From assembly GCF_000970305.1 (NCBI RefSeq), contig NZ_CP009517.1, positions 186,001 through 250,000 of the forward strand: 64,000 nt of DNA. The letters run 5' to 3'. Within the stretch, counting starts at the first letter, position 1; the number at the start of each line of letters is the position of its first letter. Shown piece by piece: positions 43,972 through 52,166 of this stretch. The DNA comes from Methanosarcina barkeri 3 (GTDB taxonomy: Archaea; Halobacteriota; Methanosarcinia; Methanosarcinales; Methanosarcinaceae). Below the pieces are notes generated by a model. The model saw only the letters and a list, made by a program, of their open reading frames with translations, was not told the origin of the DNA and did no database searches. The translations under genes and the position numbers were made by a program.

Positions 43972-44680
43972 TTTGATCTGCCTTTAAAAACTTAATTTTC
44001 TTGTATTAAAAAGTCATTCAATCAGATTGGATTATTTTAAAGGTTTCCTGATAGTCGTTATTATTCCAAGTATGTAGGCCAATCCAACCTAATACTAAAT
44101 ATTAACTATTATACCAACATTATTCGTGAAATTTAAAATTTGAGACAAGCACGAGGAAATACCTGCAGTTTTGCCTTATTCTTATGAAATTCACAAGAAA
44201 GCAGACATGAGTATGAGAATTGTTTAAAAAAATCTCAATTCAATATTGGTGGTCAGCCAGCTAACCAGAACATATCTTTTATTCAGGAGAGCGTAAAAGC
44301 GTAGAATTCAAGCATAGGCCCACAACTTGTTCTTACTGTAGGGACAGTACTAATAATATAATCGATAAAGGGTCAACGTTTGGCAAATTAGAAATGGCTA
44401 AAGTGAGTGGCATTCCATAATTTTAGACCATAAATAACAGAATTTGGATATAAAACAATCTCTATACTCAAAATTTGCTTCTTTGGATCTGGTATTTTGG
44501 TGATTACTTAAATTCTTCTAATGAAAGCAGTTTCAAAAATCCTATTGATTTAGGTTAAAGCAGTTTTAGGGATCAGTTTGTTTTCTGAGTTTTTCGTTTA
44601 CTTCAGTCACTGGATTCTGAAAGAAATTATCAATTTTTACGATCCCATCTAAAAATCTCAGCATTTTTCATGCAGACTAC
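43972..44680. other. Gene-free region with modC 3' remnant
   Basis: Apart from the modC-like fragment at 44350-44440 nothing coding is seen. Confidence 0.5.
44350..44440 (+). pseudogene. Decayed fragment of a modC 3' end
   Basis: TAATAATATAATCGATAAAG matches modC at 42981-43001 (TAACAATATAATCAATAAAG). After a deletion, TTGGCAAATTAGAAATGGCT through GTGGCATTCCATAA matches modC 43112-43158, and even the 3' flank (CATAAATAACA) is alike. A duplicate mod gene once lay here, or a partial duplication occurred, and it has since decayed. Confidence 0.6.
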
Positions 44681-44821
44681 TCATCCATAAATCATTATTG
44701 AGTCAAGTCTTACAGTACCTATTTTTGTCCAGTATTCGCAAGTGCTACAATACTGAGTTTCACCATCGGAGTGCAATTTCAGTTCAGAATGGCATTTTGG
44801 GCATATTTTGAGATGTTTCAT
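44681..44821 (-). CDS. Small zinc-ribbon protein
   Basis: The product has 46 residues from the ATG at 44821 (a GGGGT site lies upstream; the frame extends further but the extra part looks non-coding). CPKCHSEL and YCSTCEYW supply two CxxC pairs 17 residues apart, a minimal zinc ribbon. The tail ends VRLDSIMIYG. No partner gene; function is unknown. Confidence 0.55.
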   Translation of the reverse strand: MKHLKICPKCHSELKLHSDGETQYCSTCEYWTKIGTVRLDSIMIYG

Positions 44822-44975
44822 GAATAGAACCCCTATCTTCTTCTCTTTGCTGATGTATGGAAACATATTTCCTTTTAATATTATAAATATTTTATTGAAT
44901 AAGTGTAACATAAATTGAGCAGAAATTTCACACAGTGCAAATTATATGTCAGGTTTCTAAAAAGGACGAATGAGT

Positions 44976-45803
44976 TCAGTATAAAATAAGGTCAATAATT
45001 CCTGTCATTTGTAGCCCTATATAAAGCATTATGATTATAAAAAAATGCTTCAAATGCTCTGGATTCATAAGGTGAGCAATTTTCGCTCCGTTTTTTGCTG
45101 CAAAAAACGCCGGAAACGCAAGTAAAATCCAATTTAGAAGATTTACATATCCAACAGAATAAGGAGGAAGTCCGGCCTTTCCCCAGCCATTGATTATATA
45201 CCCGACAGATCCGCTAAAAGAGGTAAAGATTATTACTGCGGCTGAGGTTCCTATGGCTTTTCGCAGATCTAAATGAAGAAAAATTAACATGATTGGAATT
45301 CCAATAACTCCACCCCCAAGCCCCAAAAGGCCGGAAAAAAAGCCTATGACAATACCTGAAAAAACATAAGAAAATGAATTGGAACTGATATAGTTCTTTT
45401 CTGTAACAGCTGGGGTTAAATAAGTTCTAATTGCACCAATCAGAACTACGATTCCGAATATTTTGCTAAGGGTAGAAGCCGGTAAGTAAGAAGCTAGTGC
45501 TGCTCCTGCAAAACTGAAGATTGATCCGAAAACTCCTATTATTGTTGCCTGTTTCCAGAGTACTGCATTTTTTTGATGGTAAATGTGAGCAACATTTATA
45601 GCGTTTAGCAGAACCACAAAAAGAGTTGTCCCAAAAGCTATCCTTATTGCGATGTCATGCTGAAGCCCGGTCTCCTGCAAAAGCCAGTACTGAACAGGAG
45701 ACATGATAAAGCCTCCACCGATACCAAGCATACCCGAGACGATACCCGTAAAAAATCCTGTGAGAATCAGGACACCGAGATAAAGAGGGTCTGTAGGAGT
45801 CAT
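44976..45803 (-). CDS. TauE/SafE family membrane exporter
   Basis: The product has 275 residues with about eight membrane helices and an internal duplication. The family motif GMLGIGGGFIMSPVQ occurs in the first half and GLLGLGGGVIGIPIML in the second. TauE/SafE proteins move sulfonates, sulfite or other small anions out of the cell; the substrate here is not known. Monocistronic, with a short 3' gap to the zinc-ribbon gene. Confidence 0.87.
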   Translation of the reverse strand: MTPTDPLYLGVLILTGFFTGIVSGMLGIGGGFIMSPVQYWLLQETGLQHDIAIRIAFGTTLFVVLLNAINVAHIYHQKNAVLWKQATIIGVFGSIFSFAGAALASYLPASTLSKIFGIVVLIGAIRTYLTPAVTEKNYISSNSFSYVFSGIVIGFFSGLLGLGGGVIGIPIMLIFLHLDLRKAIGTSAAVIIFTSFSGSVGYIINGWGKAGLPPYSVGYVNLLNWILLAFPAFFAAKNGAKIAHLMNPEHLKHFFIIIMLYIGLQMTGIIDLILY

Positions 45804-46409
45804 TTCCAGTCAAGTATGGTTTATTTTATGATTGCCTTGGGTCTTGCTATTTTCCCTATATAAGAAGAAGTTTGTCCTTTTTTCCTCAGATATGCATTAA
45901 TCTGTAAGTTGATTAAAGTTTGTGTTTAATGTCCGTATCCTGCCTTGCTTTTTGTTGTTATTTAACCCAAATTTGACAGAATTTATTAATTGGCAAAGTA
46001 TTTTTCTACAAAAAACGTGTAGTATTGACGCAGAATTTTTTGGAAAAATGAAAATAGCAAAAAATCGAGAACAATGTACGGAAACCTCAAATGTAGGGGA
46101 AAACAGGGGCATGAAGCTCCTTTTTCATTTTAATTTTTATTTTTCTGTCAAATTAGGGATTTAACATGGATTTATGCATTTTTTGTTTTCTCGCAGGTTA
46201 TTTCGGAATACAGGTCAGTAGACAAAGGGATATTTAAAGAAGAAATGCTTCCAGCTGAGAGAATAAATTTTACTATATAGCCAATATTCTTTTTTCACTC
46301 ATATATTGTATCTGTTCTTGTATATTGTCTAAATCGAATAACTATATATAAGTTTGTGAATTATGTTTCCAAACCTTGAAACGCGAATGAGTAAGACAGA
46401 GGAATAGAA
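45804..46409. other. Intergenic region
   Basis: No convincing gene. A six-codon ORF (ATGAGTAAG... stop at 46407) ends two bases before the probable phosphoesterase start and could couple its translation. Confidence 0.4.
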
Positions 46410-47153
46410 ATTAAAAAAATAGTACATATTTCAGACATCCACTTTTCAGAGGCATATTATTTGCCTGAAATTGCAGATTCCATGCTTGAAAACATAAACC
46501 GGAGCTCTCCTGATATTGTAGTAATCACCGGTGACCTGACAGAAAACGGGCTTGCAGCCGAGTATAACGGTGCAAAAAAATTCATTGACAGGATTGGATG
46601 CAAAAACAAGATAATAGTTCCGGGGAACCATGACTCCAGAAATGCCGGTTACCTCTTTTTTGAGGACCTTTTCAAAACCAGATCAACCTCTGGGCACTTT
46701 GGAGAGGTCACTATAGTAGGGATTGACTCTTCCCAACCGGAACTTGACGAAGGACACATCGGAAGGGAAAATTACACCTGGATAGAAAACACTTTTTCAG
46801 TAAATAGTTTCAAAGTTTTTGCCCTTCATCATCACCTTATTCCGATTCCAAAAACTGGCAGAGGAAATAATGTACTTGTAGATGCAGGCGATGTTCTGGA
46901 ACTCCTGGACCGTTCAGGTGTGAACCTTGTGCTCTGTGGACACTGGCACATTCCCTGGGTTTGGAGATTAAATGACATGCTTGTAATCAGTGCTGGAACT
47001 GTTTGTTCTTCCAAAGTTCGTGGAAAAATATCTCAGTGTTACAACTTGATTGAAGTTGATGCACCAGAATCCGATTGCAAGCGCTGGCACCTGAAAGTGT
47101 ATAGAGTTTTCTCTAAAGGAGAAAAAGAGAAAGTTGTTGATAGTATAATATAA
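46410..47153 (+). CDS. Calcineurin-like metallophosphoesterase
   Basis: The product is about 247 residues. The metal-binding motifs are in order: HISDIHF, VVITGDLTENG, VPGNHDSR, ALHHHLIP and CGHWHIPW. The first motif lies upstream of the earliest ordinary start (TTG at 46461) and is needed for activity. The frame to its left is open back to a TAA at 46392 but has no ATG, GTG or TTG. The most protein-like start is ATT at 46410 (I-KKIVHISDIHF), with GAGG 7 nt upstream; otherwise the start codon has mutated. The substrate is unknown. Confidence 0.75.
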   Translation: MKKIVHISDIHFSEAYYLPEIADSMLENINRSSPDIVVITGDLTENGLAAEYNGAKKFIDRIGCKNKIIVPGNHDSRNAGYLFFEDLFKTRSTSGHFGEVTIVGIDSSQPELDEGHIGRENYTWIENTFSVNSFKVFALHHHLIPIPKTGRGNNVLVDAGDVLELLDRSGVNLVLCGHWHIPWVWRLNDMLVISAGTVCSSKVRGKISQCYNLIEVDAPESDCKRWHLKVYRVFSKGEKEKVVDSII

Positions 47154-47709
47154 TAAACAAATAAGTTATATATAAAAGAAAAACAAATTATATATAATAA
47201 CAAAATAAGTTGTAAAAACAAACTAAACTTGAAAAACAAATTAACTTGAAAAACAAATAATCTTAAAAGTAAAATAAGTCGTAGACTCAAATAAACTTGA
47301 AAAACCAAGCAATTTATGAAAACAAATAAACTTGAGAAACAAGTAAACTTGAAAAATAACGCACTTGAAAAACACCACATCTAGTATTCGAGAAATATCT
47401 CGTTTCCTTTCCTGAAAAAACTGAAAATATAGAAGATACTTAAACATATTTACATTTTTTTACTTTAATATCCGGAGCAACAGGTGTAAGCGATATTTAT
47501 TGCAAATGCAAGAAGATTTGCATGTAAGAAATAAACGACTTTCAATCAATATATGTATCCTTATTTTATAACCAACTGTTTACATAATTTGTAAAATTTG
47601 TTGGATTTTTCAAAAATATAAGAAAGTCACAGGCTTTAATTAAAGGTGTTAGAAGATAGTATAAGCATTGAGTAGGAAATCTCATGGTACGTGCACTAAA
47701 GGAGGAAAA
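47154..47709. other. Low-complexity region with degenerate short repeats
   Basis: 47160-47370 is built from variations of AAACAAATAAACTTGAAAAA, probably expanded tandem repeats; minus-strand frames through it are Phe/Leu-rich artefacts. The rest is AT-rich upstream DNA of the next gene. Confidence 0.6.
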
Positions 47710-48342
47710 ATGTATACTTCATTAATAATTTTGCAGCATGCAGATATTAACACAATCCTTCCTTATATTGATTACTTTGCAAAAGAGTATCACTTGAGTA
47801 AAGCCGATGTAATAAGAAATGTACTTTATCAATACTTTGGATATCAAGCACCAGAAAGATCCTCAAAACAAAGAGAGCAGGAATGCAGGAAAGAAACTAG
47901 TTTGCGACTGAGTCTACAAAATCAGTATATTCCAGTTTTTTTAGATATAGATTTCAAGGTTAAGTATTTAGATACTAGTTCGTTCAAAAGTATGACAATT
48001 GTTGTTAATATATTAAATAAGTTTTTTAATTCTGGAATTACACTTAAAGTTTTGACTAGAAAGCAATTAAATCATAAATTAAATCCTCAAATTAACTCTA
48101 ATTTTGAAGATATCCTTACTGAGACTTTCCGTCATCCGTGGAATTCCGTTTATAAATATGACATGAAGCTTCTCCATAACTTGAACTTCTTTAAAAAAAT
48201 AGCTAGAGGAAAGGTTACTATGAAGAGAAGAAGTGGGATTACAAAAAACATAGATTATTTTTTCAATTCTACGCCAAAATGCTCTCTGAATCGTTCTCGG
48301 ATTCTTCAGAGAAAATCACTACTCCATCAAGCAAATTCATAA
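47710..48342 (+). CDS. Hypothetical protein with RHH-like N-terminus
   Basis: The product has 210 residues from an ATG with a perfect GGAGG site 7 nt upstream (a TTG 14 codons earlier is less likely). Residues 2-45 look like a ribbon-helix-helix: strand TSLIILQ, helix NTILPYIDYFAKEYH, turn LSKADVIRNVLYQYFG. The remaining 165 residues are basic and unrecognised, with a strand-rich centre (IPVFLDIDFKVKYLD). A DNA-binding regulator is possible. No operon. Confidence 0.55.
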   Translation: MYTSLIILQHADINTILPYIDYFAKEYHLSKADVIRNVLYQYFGYQAPERSSKQREQECRKETSLRLSLQNQYIPVFLDIDFKVKYLDTSSFKSMTIVVNILNKFFNSGITLKVLTRKQLNHKLNPQINSNFEDILTETFRHPWNSVYKYDMKLLHNLNFFKKIARGKVTMKRRSGITKNIDYFFNSTPKCSLNRSRILQRKSLLHQANS

Positions 48343-48719
48343 TTTTTGAGGGACTCAATACCGTTTTAAAAAAACATATTATTTTATCAGGTATCATATG
48401 ACCCCAAAAAAGATATCTATCTCTTAGCTTAATCTTTCTTTGTATGCATTTGACTTTTTTTGGTAAGACTTAATTATTTTATTCCTGTTTCTCAATTATC
48501 AATCCATTTTTTATCGATGTGAAAGCTTAAATATCCTCTGACTTCTGTTATCGATCCGTTATGGCTATAACACTCATAATCATGGTCGAAGCTTTCTTTA
48601 TTAAGTTCTGCCCGCTGACAGAGATATTCCGCTTATGTCAATGTGCTTCATTCTTATTGGAGTTTGATTTCTTCTTTGATTAACTTTTCCGATTTCATCT
48701 CAAAAACAATTTCATCCGG

Positions 48720-48837
48720 CTATAAACAAAGGAAAATGGTCTTTTAACAGTTTCAACAGGTTGTAAACAAAGGAAAATGATCTTTCAACAGTTTCAACGG
48801 GTTGTAAACAAAGGAAAACGGTCTTTCGACAACTGTT
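48720..48837. repeat. 41-bp tandem repeat, three copies
   Basis: AAACAAAGGAAAATGGTC begins the copies at 48724, 48765 and 48806; each unit ends with TTTCAAC and GGTTGT, with small differences. Confidence 0.85.
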
Positions 48838-48859
48838 CATTTCATACAATTCCCTTATT

Positions 48860-48879
48860 ATTGTTGACTGGTCAACAAT
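48860..48879. promoter_or_regulatory. Palindromic operator upstream of marR-type gene
   Basis: ATTGTTGAC and GTCAACAAT around a 2-bp centre, about 15 bp before a TATA-like box of the MarR gene. Length and symmetry fit a MarR dimer site. Confidence 0.55.
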
Positions 48880-48960
48880 TTTGATACGACCCATTTATTA
48901 TAAATAGTATACTAATCAACTAATTTTCCAAAAAGTTTGTATCATGCTGAATTACCATGA

Positions 48961-49425
48961 GTGAAAATAATGAATGAGGAAGAAACACCTATCCAGTGGA
49001 TTGAGGATATTGACAAAATTGCCGCACTGATCTCGTTTACGTATCGCTCTGTCCAGAAGCATTTTGCAAAAGAACTTGCTCCTTACCATATAGGATGGGG
49101 ACATTTCTCTATCCTGATGTCTCTATATTGTCAGGAAGGCCGAAGTCAGGACAGCCTTGCACAGTCCAGAGGATTTGACAAAACAATGATTGCAAAATCT
49201 ATTCTGAAACTGGAGAAAGAAGGCATTGTATACCGTATAACAGACCCGGAAGATAAACGAATCAAAAGACTCTACCTTACTGAAAAGGGTAGAAAACTAA
49301 AACCTGAGATGCGGAAGATAGGCTTTGAAATGAATTCTCTTCTGCTCAAAGGTTTTGACTCGGATGAGCTACCATCTGCTATCGAAATAGTTAGAAAGAT
49401 TGCATTGAATGCAGCTCAACTCTAA
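48961..49425 (+). CDS. MarR family transcriptional regulator
   Basis: The product has 154 residues. The winged-helix core runs from about 50 to 120: GHFSILMSLYCQEGRSQDSL, then recognition helix FDKTMIAKSILKLEKEG and the wing RITDPEDKRIKRLYLTEKG, which carries the conserved D-x-R. It heads a cluster with an ABC exporter and a methyltransferase and most likely represses it through the palindrome at 48860-48879. The start may be GTG 48961 or ATG 48970. Confidence 0.88.
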   Translation: MKIMNEEETPIQWIEDIDKIAALISFTYRSVQKHFAKELAPYHIGWGHFSILMSLYCQEGRSQDSLAQSRGFDKTMIAKSILKLEKEGIVYRITDPEDKRIKRLYLTEKGRKLKPEMRKIGFEMNSLLLKGFDSDELPSAIEIVRKIALNAAQL

Positions 49426-49537
49426 CAAACACACGTCCACCGATACAGGTAAAAATCGCGTCATATGTAAATTTTTTAAAATGATTTTCACATTTAAACC
49501 GAATATTTCTGTTAACCACTTTATTCAAGGATCAAAC

Positions 49538-50329
49538 ATGCAAAACATACTTTCAGTCCAATCTCTTATAAAGAAATTTGATGATTTTACAGCCGTAAAA
49601 AACATCAGTTTTAATGTGGAAGCAGGTTCAATTTTTGCTTTTCTAGGTCCAAACGGAGCAGGCAAATCCACGACTATCAAGATGCTCACAACTGTTTTGA
49701 AGCCCACATCAGGAGAAATTATTATCAACGGTTTCAATGTTCTTAAAGAACAGGATAAGGCGCGTGCATCTTTTGGGATAGTCTTTCAGGATCCCAGTCT
49801 TGATGACGAGCTCACAGCTTATGAAAATGTTGTCTACCATGCAGTTGTCTATAAAGTACCTAAAAAAGAAAGAGCAGAAAGAATTCAGAAAGCTCTGGAA
49901 ATTGTTGGACTTTGGGACAGGCGGGAAGACTATGTTAAAAACTACTCAGGCGGCATGAAACGCAGACTTGAGATTGCAAGGGCTCTTGTCCATTATCCGA
50001 AAATTCTTTTCCTCGACGAGCCCACAGTTGGCCTGGATCCCCAGACTCGAAACTCTATATGGGATCATATCAAAAAGTTGAACGAAGAAAGAAACATGAC
50101 AATTTTTTTAACCACGCATTATATGGAAGAAGCCGAAGCAATTGCGGATCAGGTAGCAGTCATTGACCATGGAAAAATCATAGAATCGGGAACAGTTGAA
50201 GAGATTAAAAGGCAGACCGAAACCGAATCTTTAGAAGAGGCTTTTCTGAAATTAACAGGAAGGAATATCCGCGATGACAATGGGACAAGTAGAAAGAGAA
50301 TGATGCGAGGTATGGGGAGGATGAGATAA
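49538..50329 (+). CDS. ABC transporter ATP-binding protein (DrrA/drug-efflux type)
   Basis: The product has 263 residues. Walker A GPNGAGKSTTI, Q-loop FQDPSLDDELT, signature YSGGMKRRLEIARAL, Walker B ILFLDEPTVGLD, H-loop LTTHYMEEAE. The D-x-x-L-(D/T)-x-x-E after the Q-loop and the C-terminal LEEAFLKLTGR are typical of DrrA-like subunits of ABC-2 exporters. The Arg/Met-rich tail (RKRMMRGMGRMR) is unusual. The frame extends upstream into marR, but the ATG at 49538 matches the family start. Its stop overlaps the permease start by one base. Confidence 0.9.
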   Translation: MQNILSVQSLIKKFDDFTAVKNISFNVEAGSIFAFLGPNGAGKSTTIKMLTTVLKPTSGEIIINGFNVLKEQDKARASFGIVFQDPSLDDELTAYENVVYHAVVYKVPKKERAERIQKALEIVGLWDRREDYVKNYSGGMKRRLEIARALVHYPKILFLDEPTVGLDPQTRNSIWDHIKKLNEERNMTIFLTTHYMEEAEAIADQVAVIDHGKIIESGTVEEIKRQTETESLEEAFLKLTGRNIRDDNGTSRKRMMRGMGRMR

Positions 50330-51081
50330 TGATTGAGGTTATTTACGCTCTCTGTCTGAGGCAGCTCAAACATTACTGGCGTTCCAAAGCCAGACTTATA
50401 GGCACTCTAGGGCAGCCAATGCTTTTTCTGATTGCCTTTGGATTTGGGTTCGGTCCTATGTATTCCAAGGTTAGCGGAGGAGCAAATTACATCGATTTTC
50501 TTGCTCCAGGAATTGTCACTATGGGAATTCTGTTTACAGCTGTCTTTTCCGGCCTGGAAGTAATATGGGACAGGCAATTCGGTTTTCTCAAAGAAACTCT
50601 GGTAGCTCCGATCTCAAGAACGGAAATTATGATAGGAAAAACATTTGGAGGCGCAACTATAGCCATCATCCAGGGCTTAATCATACTTATCTTGACTTCT
50701 ATTCTTGGATTCAGGGTTCCCAATATAACTAGCCTTGTCATCGGGTTAATTTTTATGTTTTTGATAGCCATTTTCTTTACAGGGATCGGACTCACTATAG
50801 CTTCACAAATGAAAGATATGCAGGGTTTTCAGATGATATTGAACTTTCTAATCATGCCTATCTTTTTCCTTTCAGGCGCTCTCTTTCCTCTAGAAAACTT
50901 GCCTCCTGCAATTTATTTCATTAGCAGGATTGATCCGCTAACTTATGGAGTTGACGGCCTGAGGGGAGCCATCACGGGTATAAGCACTTTCGGCGTCTCC
51001 AGTGACCTTGCATTAATAGGCTCGCTGTCAGTTATTATCTGTTTGATAGGCGCAGTGCTTTTTTCCAGGATGGAAGCATAA
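50329..51081 (+). CDS. ABC-2 type transporter permease (DrrB-like)
   Basis: The product has 250 residues with six membrane helices. YIDFLAPGIVTMGILFTAVF and RQFGFLKETLVAPISRTEIM are typical of the ABC-2 domain of DrrB/NodJ-like permeases, as is FLSGALFPLENLPPAI before the last helices. With the preceding ATPase it forms an exporter for a hydrophobic compound or drug. The ATG overlaps the ATPase stop (ATGA-type coupling). Confidence 0.9.
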   Translation: MIEVIYALCLRQLKHYWRSKARLIGTLGQPMLFLIAFGFGFGPMYSKVSGGANYIDFLAPGIVTMGILFTAVFSGLEVIWDRQFGFLKETLVAPISRTEIMIGKTFGGATIAIIQGLIILILTSILGFRVPNITSLVIGLIFMFLIAIFFTGIGLTIASQMKDMQGFQMILNFLIMPIFFLSGALFPLENLPPAIYFISRIDPLTYGVDGLRGAITGISTFGVSSDLALIGSLSVIICLIGAVLFSRMEA

Positions 51082-51138
51082 GCCATCCGGAATTACTTTC
51101 TTTTCATTAGCTTTAAAGTACTCAAGAAGGTGAATTTA

Positions 51139-51954
51139 ATGAGTGAGATTGACTGGGATACCCCGGAAAGTGCTAAAATTTATGATCAGAATTGTGACCA
51201 CCAGTTTCAGAAAGGTCAAACACTGATAAGAATAATGAAAATTAAGAATGGAGATTCTGTACTTGATATCGGCTGCGGGACAGGAAGGCAGGCTTTAAAT
51301 GTCTCGGAAATTATTGGGCAGTCCGGCAAGCTTACTTGTATTGACCCCTCCTCATATAGAATAGAACTTGCAAGGAAAAAGTTTGGCGTTAATTCTTCCA
51401 ATAACATCTGTTTTCTTGTGGGACAGGCTGAAGATCTTAGTTCCATACCTGACAACTCAATCAATCACGCCTATTTCTGCTCTTCATTTCATTGGGTTGA
51501 TGACAAGAAAATCGCTCTCAATGAAACATATCGGGTGCTTAAGCCAGGAGGCAGTGTAGGCATGACTACACTTGATAGAGACAGTCCTAATACAATGAGA
51601 AAGCTTGTGGATCCTATTCTGGCAAAATATAACATTACCAGGAACTTTGAACTGCATAAGGGCATTAACAGAGTCAATGCAGTTGAACTCCATAATCTTC
51701 TGTCTGAGGCAGGTTTTACCTCTATCTCAATCGAATCAAGGATGATACCAAGGCAGCATCGTTCGCCAGAAGAATTTTTGAAGCGCCTGGAAGAGAGGGA
51801 TAGTTCAAGGAACTTGTTGACGGATATCCCAGACGAAATTAAAGAGAAGATCAAACAGGAGATCTACGAAGAATATATTAAGATCCAAAACTCGACCTTT
51901 GCTGAATCTGGTATTGTTACGTTATTCGCAATTGCAACAAAACCCAACGAGTAA
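51139..51954 (+). CDS. SAM-dependent methyltransferase
   Basis: The product is about 271 residues. Motif I VLDIGCGTGRQALNV, motif II LTCIDPSSYRIELA, and the Methyltransf_11 feature YRVLKPGGSVGMTTLD. FCSSFHWVDD resembles the small-molecule methyltransferases close to UbiE and Tam. It is 57 bp downstream of the permease, probably in the same transcript, so it may modify the exported compound. The ATG at 51139 has AAGGTG upstream; a GTG three codons earlier is possible. Confidence 0.85.
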   Translation: MSEIDWDTPESAKIYDQNCDHQFQKGQTLIRIMKIKNGDSVLDIGCGTGRQALNVSEIIGQSGKLTCIDPSSYRIELARKKFGVNSSNNICFLVGQAEDLSSIPDNSINHAYFCSSFHWVDDKKIALNETYRVLKPGGSVGMTTLDRDSPNTMRKLVDPILAKYNITRNFELHKGINRVNAVELHNLLSEAGFTSISIESRMIPRQHRSPEEFLKRLEERDSSRNLLTDIPDEIKEKIKQEIYEEYIKIQNSTFAESGIVTLFAIATKPNE

Positions 51955-51966
51955 TGGTGATATATG

Positions 51967-52152
51967 CGTCTTCGGTTAAGTGAGGAATCGTGACAAACTA
52001 CGTCAATTTCTTCAACATTTGTCAAATATTTTAATAAATTCTGAGCTATAACAGAATATCGAGTTCATGTAAATAAGCCAAAGTTTAAGGCTGGTTTCTA
52101 ATGCAAAATCGATAGCTTTCAGACAAGAAAATTCTTTAACTGATGACCAATG
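51967..52152 (-). mobile_element. Insertion-sequence end remnant, copy 2
   Basis: Inverted relative to the copy at 27050-27236. On the minus strand it reads HWSSVKEFSCLKAIDFALE and continues through YMNSIFCYSSEFIKIFDKC to a stop, then the terminus TTGTCACGATTCCTCACTTA. It retains a longer open frame than copy 1. It fills the gap between convergent genes. Confidence 0.5.
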
Positions 52153-52166
52153 AGTATAATTTGAGT

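Larger units (their letters stand above)
48343..48960. other. Intergenic region upstream of the MarR gene
   Basis: It contains the 41-bp tandem repeat (48720-48837), the MarR-type palindrome (48860-48879) and a TATA-like TTTATTATAAATAG at 48894-48907. No gene seen. Confidence 0.55.

Noticed and set aside
47039-47447. Minus-strand frames of 68-113 codons
   Set aside because: They are translations of AT-rich degenerate repeats (Phe/Leu/Ile-rich) and not genes.
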